The notes below the pieces were generated by a model. It searched no databases and was not told the DNA's origin. It worked only from the letters and a program-made list of their open reading frames with translations. Below, in pieces: positions 1 through 7,165 of a DNA stretch of 64,000 bases (position 1 is its first letter; each line of letters begins with the position of its first letter). The position numbers were made by a program, and so were the translations under genes. The DNA comes from Tubulanus polymorphus. Its lineage: Eukaryota; Nemertea; Palaeonemertea; Tubulaniformes; Tubulanidae. Location of the stretch: assembly GCF_964204645.1 (NCBI RefSeq), contig NC_134029.1:11336850-11400849 (forward strand). Reading direction: 5' to 3'.

Positions 1-633
1 ACATATATTCGATAATTTATAACTCATATCTTTAACAACGCTAGATAATACAATTTCATTTACAGGAGCAAATGTTATCTCAAATATAATATCTTCTTGA
101 ATTGCGTATTTATATAAAGGTGCATTATTATTTATCAATTCAAAGTCTAATGGAATTTTATATTTGCTTCCATAAATCTTTTTAATCAAATTATCTGTGG
201 CACGAGTTACTACTGCATTATTGGCTTCAGATCTTAATTTATTATGGTTTTCCGATTGGATGCCTTGAAATATCATATTGTTTCTATTTTCTTTAGTTAA
301 CCATAAATCTTTATAATGCATAAATAAATTATAATCATCTAATGAGAAAACTGTTTCTGGACCAATCTTTATTGTTAACTTTTTAATCAAATATCTTCCA
401 ACATTATCAACGACATAATTATTATTATTACCGATTACTTTTATATCAGCTGATAAATAAATACTGTTTGGAACATAAAAAGTATTTTGTGTTAATCTAG
501 GAATTCTAACATATAAAGTTTCATCGGGATTAATATTTGAAGGGTTATGAGTAATTATATGATGTGATCTTTCTGCTTTAATAGCATTAGATATTCTAGA
601 AATCTTTGAAGGACTTATATAACTCCCACTCAT
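1..633 (-). CDS. Major capsid protein (double jelly-roll type), 5' part
   Basis: Open for 211 codons from the ATG at 631-633 to the window edge; the C-terminal half lies outside. It is nearly identical to the first half of the A3 gene at 52517-53764, and here the codon that is a stop in A3 is an intact leucine codon. Assignment as the Polinton MCP rests on its position next to the other virion genes, its length in A3 (415 codons) and a beta-rich sequence with conserved segments such as FEITFAPVNEIV. The start is preceded by the late-type motif (T7, then TAAATAAATG). Structural role is inferred; a jelly-roll fold would need structure prediction. Confidence 0.7.
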   Translation of the reverse strand, partial: MSGSYISPSKISRISNAIKAERSHHIITHNPSNINPDETLYVRIPRLTQNTFYVPNSIYLSADIKVIGNNNNYVVDNVGRYLIKKLTIKIGPETVFSLDDYNLFMHYKDLWLTKENRNNMIFQGIQSENHNKLRSEANNAVVTRATDNLIKKIYGSKYKIPLDFELINNNAPLYKYAIQEDIIFEITFAPVNEIVLSSVVKDMSYKLSNIC

Positions 634-652
634 TTATTTAACAAAAAAATTA
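634..652 (-). promoter_or_regulatory. Late-type motif before MCP (T7...TAAATAAATG)
   Basis: Read on the minus strand the gap is TAATTTTTTTGTTAAATAA directly followed by ATG. The same arrangement (TAA, a run of about seven T, 6-10 nt, then TAAATAAATG or TATAAATG) precedes most virion genes of this family. It resembles poxvirus late promoters (T-rich run plus TAAATG at the start codon). Function is inferred. Confidence 0.5.
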
Positions 653-677
653 ATTATTTATTTTTTGATATCATGGT

Positions 678-2117
678 TTACTTGATATTTTTTGATATCA
701 TATTTACTAAACCAAAAATAATAGCACTTACAACTGTAATTAAAAATAAAATAATATGTTCAGCAGCAAAGTTAAGAATATTCCCAGCAGATTTCAATAT
801 AAAACCAACAATTGATGCAATAACTCCTGGCAATGCTGCAGCAGATTTTTTAGATAGTTCCCATAAATATTTTGTTAATTTCTTTAAACCATCCTTAACT
901 TTATCTTGTATAGAATTATTGCCTGGAGGTTTATCTGGTTTATTGGGAGTGGGAGTAGGAGTAGATTTTAAAGCATTTGATATAGCTAAACCAATTGTTG
1001 TAAATAACATAGTTACAGCTGTTAGAATTGAAAGAATTGTTATTCCTTCTAATTTAAATAATAATCTTATTCTGTCTTTTAGTGATATTTCAGAATTTGG
1101 TTTAATCAACAAATCTTTAAAAATAACTTTTAATCTATTAATATTATAATCATATGATTTTAACAATGTATCTCTTTCTTCTTTTTGTAATTCTTTGTTA
1201 TATTTTAAATCATCTATTTCTTTTTCTAAACGTAATTCTTTTTGCTTATATTCTATTTCATCAATTACTTGATGATCTAAATCAGACTTTAATTGTTCTA
1301 TTTCTTTATTTTTATCAGTTAATTCTTTTTCTAAAGTTCTAATTTTAAAATCTCTTATACTTTTATCATGCGCAATTTTATTAGATGCAAGTCTTATACT
1401 AATAATTTCTCTAATTGCTTTATCAGAAAATATATTTAAATCTTCTAATTGTTGATCTGTTGCATCAAGTAATCCATTTGGTAAAAGTTTTTCAGTTTGA
1501 ACTTCGCTTGAATTAGGTTTACTAGTTTTGGAATTAATAACTTCTTTAGGAATTTTTTTTTGTCCTAAATTTTCATTAATTATCTTAAAAAAATTAGCAT
1601 TTCTTTGTTTAATTTCTTTTATATTATAAATTCTTTCTTCTTGTGTAACATCAGTTATAACATCATCAATGATTTTCTTAATTCTATCTGGTTTAAATAA
1701 ATTAAAAGTTGATTGTGTTATTATTTTATCGCTACTTTTAAGATTTGAAATCTTAAAATAATAGTCGCCTTTCAATTTCCAATAATAATCACCATTTAAA
1801 TATTTTAAATCTTTTACTAAATAATTCATACCTTTATTTGTTATATTGAAACCAGATCTTTTTAATATTGGTTTAAATTCATGAATAATTTCATTATAAT
1901 TGTATTCTTTTTCTGTTATTTCTGGTACTTCATTTTCAATACTTATCTTTGAACGTGTTTTATCAATATATTGAGGTGTAGTTAAATTAGAATTATATGC
2001 TGATTCATCATCATTATCAATATTAGTTTCTGCATCATTATAATCATCATCAATATATCCTTCATTATTATTTCCCATTTCTCCCATTTCATAATCTTCT
2101 ACACCTTCTACTTCCAT
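678..2117 (-). CDS. Coiled-coil membrane protein of Polinton structural block (479 aa)
   Basis: No enzymatic domain recognised. The N-terminal 60 residues are very acidic. Residues about 240-350 are a charged Lys/Glu/Leu-rich predicted coiled coil. A hydrophobic segment (about 365-390, starting EGITILSILTAVTMLF) is followed by a Pro/Thr linker (STPTPTPNKPDKPP) and two further hydrophobic segments at the C-terminus. Compared with the A3 homologue (526 aa, 50920-52500) the C-terminal third is almost identical while the N-terminal two thirds are strongly diverged and shorter. Its place between the 462-aa protein and MCP suggests a virion or membrane-remodelling role; this is inference. Confidence 0.75.
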   Translation of the reverse strand: MEVEGVEDYEMGEMGNNNEGYIDDDYNDAETNIDNDDESAYNSNLTTPQYIDKTRSKISIENEVPEITEKEYNYNEIIHEFKPILKRSGFNITNKGMNYLVKDLKYLNGDYYWKLKGDYYFKISNLKSSDKIITQSTFNLFKPDRIKKIIDDVITDVTQEERIYNIKEIKQRNANFFKIINENLGQKKIPKEVINSKTSKPNSSEVQTEKLLPNGLLDATDQQLEDLNIFSDKAIREIISIRLASNKIAHDKSIRDFKIRTLEKELTDKNKEIEQLKSDLDHQVIDEIEYKQKELRLEKEIDDLKYNKELQKEERDTLLKSYDYNINRLKVIFKDLLIKPNSEISLKDRIRLLFKLEGITILSILTAVTMLFTTIGLAISNALKSTPTPTPNKPDKPPGNNSIQDKVKDGLKKLTKYLWELSKKSAAALPGVIASIVGFILKSAGNILNFAAEHIILFLITVVSAIIFGLVNMISKNIK

Positions 2118-2133
2118 TTACATAATAAAAAAA

Positions 2134-3522
2134 TTAAAATTTAAAATATAATATTCCTCCGATTACAATTCCTATACAAGTTATAGCTAATTTAGTATTT
2201 TCATGTGATTTATTATCATCATTTAGTTTAATTATATCATGTTGGATAATATCGGTTCTATTATTTTCTGTAGTATTGTTATCTTTTATTTTAGAATCAT
2301 TATCCAATTTAATATTCTTAGTTTTAGTTTCTGTTGATTGAATATGTTTTTTATTTTTTTCACCTTCCATTAATTTTGGAGCAGTAATAATCTTTTTATT
2401 TATATCATTTAACCCAAATGAATTATTTATTGTTGCAGTTTTAATTAGATTATTATAACCAATTATATTTCCCATCTTTAATACTAAATCATTAGAAATA
2501 ATTAATAGATTAGGGCCTATACAATAATTTAATCTAATATGTGATTTATCTAAATAATTTTGATATCTTATAATGTTTTCTGGAATAGATCTATTTTTAT
2601 CATTATGTATGGAATCTTCAAATAAAACTTTAAACTGTTTTTGTGTATCGAATGATGTATTCAAATTTCCAATTATCGGTGATCTTGTTTCAACTTGCGC
2701 ACCTAAAATACAAATTAAATGAGTTCTAATAGATTGATTTATTCTTTCTATACCTGATTTAGTAAAACCTTCACTATTTTCTAAAATAAAATATACCCAA
2801 CCATTATTGTTTTCTTGTTTTAAATGATCATAAAATTTCGGTAATTTATTGAAATTTAATGTTTCTAAATCCTTTGTTTCTATTTTACCATAACCTAATT
2901 TATTATTATAGATATTATAAAAACTATTAGATGGTATGGGAAGTGCACAATATTCTGCAATCTTTCTAGGGCATGGAAGTGATCTTATTGTTCCAATTTT
3001 TGTTCTAAAATCAGAATTATTTATATCTATATTAAATTCATTACAAATCTTATAAAACTTAGATAAATTAATATTATTATCTAATTCTTTGAAATACCTA
3101 GATCCTGGTAAAGCGCACTTTAATTCATTTAATATTATTCTGATTTGAAAGTATGTATGAAATCTAAATAAACTTTGAATTAATTTATATTTAGAATTAT
3201 TCAAATGATCATTCCAACTAATTCCACATCCTGTTGTTGCACAATAAACAGCAAAATTTAATTGATTCTGCCAATACTTCATATTAGATTTTAATAACCA
3301 TTGTTTTTCATCTTTCAATTTTTTAAAATTAATTAAATATACATGAAATATATTTTCCATCTTTGCATTGAAATTATTAGTTTCAGTAACATAAATTTCT
3401 AAATTAGTTAATGAATCTAAAACTTCATTTCTATATGTAATATCTTTATTAAAATCTATTGCTGGAATATTATATTTAATTGATTTATTATATCGGAAAG
3501 CTTTTGGAAAACTATCTACCAT
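2134..3522 (-). CDS. Conserved Polinton structural-type protein (462 aa)
   Basis: Intact. I do not recognise an enzymatic domain, but all three A copies carry it immediately upstream of the coiled-coil protein and MCP. Features: soluble N-terminal about 370 residues with conserved aromatic and cysteine positions (NFAVYCATTGCGISW near residue 90), a low-complexity Lys/Asn/Asp-rich tract at 390-440, and one C-terminal hydrophobic segment (LAITCIGIVIGGILYF) that could be a membrane anchor. Late-type motif upstream. A virion-associated role is inferred from context. A2 carries a disrupted copy and A3 an intact one. Confidence 0.75.
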   Translation of the reverse strand: MVDSFPKAFRYNKSIKYNIPAIDFNKDITYRNEVLDSLTNLEIYVTETNNFNAKMENIFHVYLINFKKLKDEKQWLLKSNMKYWQNQLNFAVYCATTGCGISWNDHLNNSKYKLIQSLFRFHTYFQIRIILNELKCALPGSRYFKELDNNINLSKFYKICNEFNIDINNSDFRTKIGTIRSLPCPRKIAEYCALPIPSNSFYNIYNNKLGYGKIETKDLETLNFNKLPKFYDHLKQENNNGWVYFILENSEGFTKSGIERINQSIRTHLICILGAQVETRSPIIGNLNTSFDTQKQFKVLFEDSIHNDKNRSIPENIIRYQNYLDKSHIRLNYCIGPNLLIISNDLVLKMGNIIGYNNLIKTATINNSFGLNDINKKIITAPKLMEGEKNKKHIQSTETKTKNIKLDNDSKIKDNNTTENNRTDIIQHDIIKLNDDNKSHENTKLAITCIGIVIGGILYFKF

Positions 3523-3539
3523 TTATATAATTAAAAAAA

Positions 3540-3974
3540 TTAATAATTTATTAATTCTTTTAATAATTTATCTTGTTCTTCAACTGTTATATGACCATTT
3601 AAACTTATTATGTAATCTAGTGTATTCTTTAATTTATTAATTTCTTTTATATTAGTTTTAATTTTTTCTTTATTACTTTTTATATTTAATTTTGAACTTA
3701 TACCAGTTAAAACACTTGAACTTAATCCTAATACACCAATTGATATAGCTAAAGGTGTTAATGGGCTGAATATTGCTAGAAATGTTATTACAGAACTAAT
3801 TGTAACCGAACCACTTATAATCAAATAATATATAATTTTACTTTTTAAATATTTTTTCTTTTTTATCTTTAAGTCACTTTCAAATTCTAATATTTGTTTT
3901 TCTAAATATATTTTTAATTTAGTTTTATTTATATCATGAGGAATAATATCAATATTATCAACTTTATCTTCCAT
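3540..3974 (-). CDS. Small two-segment membrane protein (144 aa)
   Basis: Charged Lys-rich N-terminus (residues 1-50), then two adjacent hydrophobic segments (about 48-68 and 70-95; IIYYLIISGSVTISSVITFL and SPLTPLAISIGVLGLSSSVL), then a Lys/Asn-rich helical tail. This looks like a helical membrane hairpin. Nearly identical in A3 (49064-49498) and interrupted by a MITE in A2. It is one of the conserved small proteins between the penton-like gene and MCP in this family. Function unknown; virion membrane or assembly protein is a guess from location. Confidence 0.75.
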   Translation of the reverse strand: MEDKVDNIDIIPHDINKTKLKIYLEKQILEFESDLKIKKKKYLKSKIIYYLIISGSVTISSVITFLAIFSPLTPLAISIGVLGLSSSVLTGISSKLNIKSNKEKIKTNIKEINKLKNTLDYIISLNGHITVEEQDKLLKELINY

Positions 3975-3993
3975 TTATTTAGAATAAAAATTA

Positions 3994-4416
3994 CTAATTA
4001 GTAAATTTATAAGCAACAAATATAACAATAACTGTTCCACCTAAAATCCAAATTATTTCATATTTCTGTTGTTCTTTACTTGGGGTATAATAATCTGATA
4101 ATTTAGGTTTGTATAGATGTAATTTTTCTTTATTTGTTACTGCGTTATATAAACTCATTGCATCATCAACTGATTGAAAATCTCTATGTGAAATCTTCTG
4201 ATCATATAATTCTTTATTGATGTAATCCATATAGTTTTGTCTCTTTTCTCTATATTCTTCTGCAGCTTTATTGTATTTCTCTAACGCTAAGTTATGTCTT
4301 CTTTGTTCTCCTAATGAACTATTTTTATCAATATGTTTAAATAAATAACCACCACCAGTAAATGCTGAAGCGTTAACAATTGCTGATCCTATAATAGTTA
4401 TAATTGCAGAAGCCAT
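3994..4416 (-). CDS. Conserved Polinton membrane protein (140 aa)
   Basis: The N-terminus MASAIITIIGSAIVNASAF is hydrophobic, like an uncleaved signal or membrane segment. The middle (residues 30-110) is a charged helical region with EKYNKAAEEYREKRQNYMDY, and the C-terminus ends in a second hydrophobic segment (WILGGTVIVIFVAY). The three copies differ at only a few residues, so it is among the best conserved proteins here. Late-type motif upstream (T7, TAAATAAATG). Function unknown. Confidence 0.78.
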   Translation of the reverse strand: MASAIITIIGSAIVNASAFTGGGYLFKHIDKNSSLGEQRRHNLALEKYNKAAEEYREKRQNYMDYINKELYDQKISHRDFQSVDDAMSLYNAVTNKEKLHLYKPKLSDYYTPSKEQQKYEIIWILGGTVIVIFVAYKFTN

Positions 4417-4440
4417 TTATTTAACAAAAAAATTATGCAT

Positions 4441-4662
4441 TTATATGGGAGGAATATATTTTTGTTTTTCCAAATAATCAATAGTTAAATTAGATAAAGT
4501 AACCGCTAATGTTAACTTTAAAATATCATTTATATCAAATCTATCAACATTAACACTTCCCATTTTGAATACTTTTTTTAATACCATTGAATAACCAACA
4601 GTTCCAACTGATAGTAATGCGCCATTATATAATCCAGTTATTATCCACTTATTATCACTCAT
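4441..4662 (-). CDS. Small conserved protein (73 aa)
   Basis: Amino-acid sequence identical in all three A copies despite surrounding decay and silent base changes, which suggests purifying selection before insertion. It has two weakly hydrophobic segments (GLYNGALLSVGTVGYSMVL and LKLTLAVTLSNLTIDYL) and ends PPI. The upstream gene ends 3 nt before this ATG, so the late-type T-run lies inside the upstream coding end. Function unknown; probably a small virion or membrane protein. Confidence 0.75.
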   Translation of the reverse strand: MSDNKWIITGLYNGALLSVGTVGYSMVLKKVFKMGSVNVDRFDINDILKLTLAVTLSNLTIDYLEKQKYIPPI

Positions 4663-4665
4663 TTA

Positions 4666-5004
4666 TTAATCAAAAAAATTACTATCATCAAAATATTTAG
4701 TTAACTTATTTATGATTAATTCAACATTTATTTCATTACTAGTTTTATGATTATCATATATTTTGGATAATATGTTTTTGATATCTTCAATAATTCCATC
4801 TTCATTTAATTCATAATATTCTAAAGGTGATTTAATTAAATCAATTACTTTTTCTATATTATACTTTTCTTTATCAATCATTGACACATTGTTAAATGAT
4901 TTACTTTTTATATCAGTAATTACATCATTTAGTTTAATTCTCATTTCTTTACCATGTTTAAAATCAAACCCAAAACATATACTCGGTCCAACAGTTATAT
5001 TCAT
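4666..5004 (-). CDS. Small protein with conserved ends and variable middle (112 aa)
   Basis: The first 15 residues (MNITVGPSICFGFDF) and the last about 25 match the A2 and A3 proteins (118 aa), but the middle 60 residues are strongly diverged and 6 residues shorter. Short, acidic, no membrane segment. The C-terminal codons contain the TAATTTTTTTGAT string that serves as the late-type motif of the next gene. Function unknown. Confidence 0.7.
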   Translation of the reverse strand: MNITVGPSICFGFDFKHGKEMRIKLNDVITDIKSKSFNNVSMIDKEKYNIEKVIDLIKSPLEYYELNEDGIIEDIKNILSKIYDNHKTSNEINVELIINKLTKYFDDSNFFD

Positions 5005-5020
5005 TTATATAGGTGAAAAA

Positions 5021-5779
5021 TTACTCTTTACATCTTATAACTAATTCATAAATTACAGGAAAGTTATTTAAATCAATTAAGTATCCATTATGATTTCTAA
5101 TTTCTAATCTAAAATTATTAAAACTAGGAATGCATGGTTTGAAATCACATTCTGTTAAATTATAATTTATTTGCGTTCCAAATTGTTTAACATTCTTCAA
5201 TGGTAAAATGTTTAGTAAACCAGAATTACAAGTTATATCTTTAGTTGCTTCGAATGTTTTTGTAGGATCGATTAAATTGCAATAAATATAAAAGTGTGTG
5301 TAAGGTATTAAGTTTGGTGTAACTTCTACGTTTCCTGTAGCAGTAAATGGTTTAATTCCTAACATTTTAGCTAATGGTTTGTTTACCATAAATGTTTGTT
5401 TGTTTCCTTCATCTAACTTTATTTTAATTTTATCAGAACTATCACTTTTTATGAATCTAATTAAAAATTTATCTTCACTTCTAAGTTTTAATCGTGCTCT
5501 TTTATTAATTTCTTGAGCTAATGTTTCTAAATTATATAATCCTGGTTTTAATAATAGATTATACCATTTATCTATATTTTCTACATAAATCATAAACAAT
5601 CTATGTTCAATACTTTTATCCGATACATTGTAAAAAGAATTACATAAACTTATATTTACTAATTTCAAATCAACGCAATTCTTAAATTCTCTATCTAATT
5701 GTACTAATAAATTATGAGATTTATAATTTGTAAGTTTTCTAGAATCAACAAATATTCTGTATTCTTTTAATTCTACCAT
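5021..5779 (-). CDS. Penton/minor-capsid-like protein (252 aa)
   Basis: Intact copy. Beta-rich sequence with an N-terminus (EYRIFVDSRKL...LLVQLDREF) and a C-terminal part (THFYIYCNLIDPTKTF, later YLIDLNNFPVIYELVIR). Its layout parallels the penton-like protein of family B at 36122-36934: N-terminal strand, an 'LLGI/LLGF'-type segment, 'YVYCNL', then a C-terminal strand. I infer the single-jelly-roll minor capsid (penton) protein. The first 60 and last 80 residues match A2 and A3, while residues about 60-170 vary much more between copies. A2 and A3 are frameshifted near the 3' end; this copy is not. Confidence 0.65.
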   Translation of the reverse strand: MVELKEYRIFVDSRKLTNYKSHNLLVQLDREFKNCVDLKLVNISLCNSFYNVSDKSIEHRLFMIYVENIDKWYNLLLKPGLYNLETLAQEINKRARLKLRSEDKFLIRFIKSDSSDKIKIKLDEGNKQTFMVNKPLAKMLGIKPFTATGNVEVTPNLIPYTHFYIYCNLIDPTKTFEATKDITCNSGLLNILPLKNVKQFGTQINYNLTECDFKPCIPSFNNFRLEIRNHNGYLIDLNNFPVIYELVIRCKE

Positions 5780-5847
5780 TATTTATAACATAAAAAAATT
5801 ACCGCTCATCACTAAAAATTAATTTTAATAAAATTTTTCCTTAATAA
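5780..5847. promoter_or_regulatory. Divergent promoter region
   Basis: 68-bp gap between divergent genes. Toward the penton-like gene (minus) it reads GGTAATTTTTTTATGTTATAAATA then ATG, the late-type pattern. Toward the zinc-finger gene (plus) it reads AATTTTAATAAAATTTTTCC then TTAATAAATG, the second (possibly early) pattern. Both classes thus occur back to back. Function inferred from recurrence. Confidence 0.5.
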
Positions 5848-7165
5848 ATGGATGAGAAGATAGCATGCGAAATTTGTGGTGAACTTCTAAGAAAAAGTAA
5901 TAAGGCTCGACATATGAAAAAACATGATGAAAATTATAAACCCCCTAAAATAAACTGTCCAAATTGTAATAAAACATTCTCTAGAAATTATTTCAAAAAA
6001 CATTCGGAGAAGTGTAAAAATAATAACTTAATAGTTAATGTTGATAGTAACGAAAGTAATAATAATTCTGTTGAAGTTGAACCTGAAATTATTTGGAAAA
6101 GACCTTTCTTATTCTATGATAAGGATAATATAAAAGATCATTTCTGTGAGCCTTGTCGAATAAAATATAACCCTGAAAATATAGAAGATTGGGAGAATCA
6201 TCAATTTCATAAAGTACATATAGATAAAATTTCTAATAAATTTGAAGCAGAATTCAATGAAAGAAAAAATAATTTATTAGAAAAAATAAAATATGAGAAA
6301 ACGTTACCAGATAATAAAGAAACAGTTGAAAAGTTAGAAAAACAATATAATGAATTAACAAGAAAAACATATTATTGTAAATATTGTAAATTGATTATTA
6401 CAACAAGTAATTCAAATCTACATAATAGAACAATAAAACATAAAAGAAAACGTAAGAAAATACCAAGAGCTTAATGAAGATCTATTACCAGTAAATTATA
6501 AACAAAAATGCCCACAATGTATTTATGCGACCTTAAGGCAAGAAGGTACTGTGTTATTTTGTGTTGATTGTGGATGGCAAAGGAATTTATGGGGTGAAGA
6601 AAAAACTAGAAATTTTCTTATAGAACCAAAATTAAATTATCTTGATGAAATTTTTAAAATATTTTCTATAGAAGATCATACACCAGAATATATGCAATGG
6701 CTTGAAAAAATGAAAATAATAGAAAATAAAAATGGTGAAATAACTAAAAAAGATATTATAAAAACAATTATTCCACCAACATTTAACACAAAACAAAAGA
6801 AAATGTATTTATATTTATTATTTAACGATTATTATGAAAAACCTAAATTAACAGAAGAAGATATGGAAAATATAAAAAAAATATTTAAACAAATATTAAT
6901 GTATCATTTGGAAAATAGAATAACAGATTCAATAAATTATGAATTCTTTTTAAATAAGATTGTAAATTATTTAAACCTAGATATTATAATTCCATTTGAT
7001 GAATTAACAAACAAAAAGAAACAAAGAGAGCGAGATGAAATGTGGAACAAGATAGAACTTTATTTAAATGAGAAAAATGGAATGGAAGAAGAACCTGAAC
7101 AATTAAATGAAAATGAAGAAGCCAATAGTGATTTCGAGTTTGATGATATTGATTTTATGTTTTAA
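5848..7165 (+). CDS. Zinc-finger / VLTF3-like zinc-ribbon protein, one frameshift
   Basis: Present only in A1, where A2 and A3 have the OB-like gene on the other strand. The first part (5848-6474, 208 aa) has about four CxxC...H zinc fingers (CEIC, CPNC, CEPC, CKYC). Its frame ends at TAA 6472-6474, but the other frame (to 7165) has no ATG and continues the protein after the A-rich stretch near 6454-6460, so I read one gene with a one-base shift, or less likely programmed frameshifting. The second part opens with a zinc ribbon (CPQC about 6509-6520; CVDC about 6563-6574). It continues as a helical region whose tail pattern (R-x-...-Y near 6917-6950; F-x-x-L...D-x-x-W near 7000-7045) resembles poxvirus/NCLDV late transcription factor VLTF3. 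That identification is tentative. Its stop overlaps the PolB stop. Confidence 0.55.

Noticed and set aside
673-1342. Plus-strand hydrophobic ORFs opposite the coiled-coil protein
   Set aside because: Antisense of a conserved gene with homologue in A3; no upstream signal.
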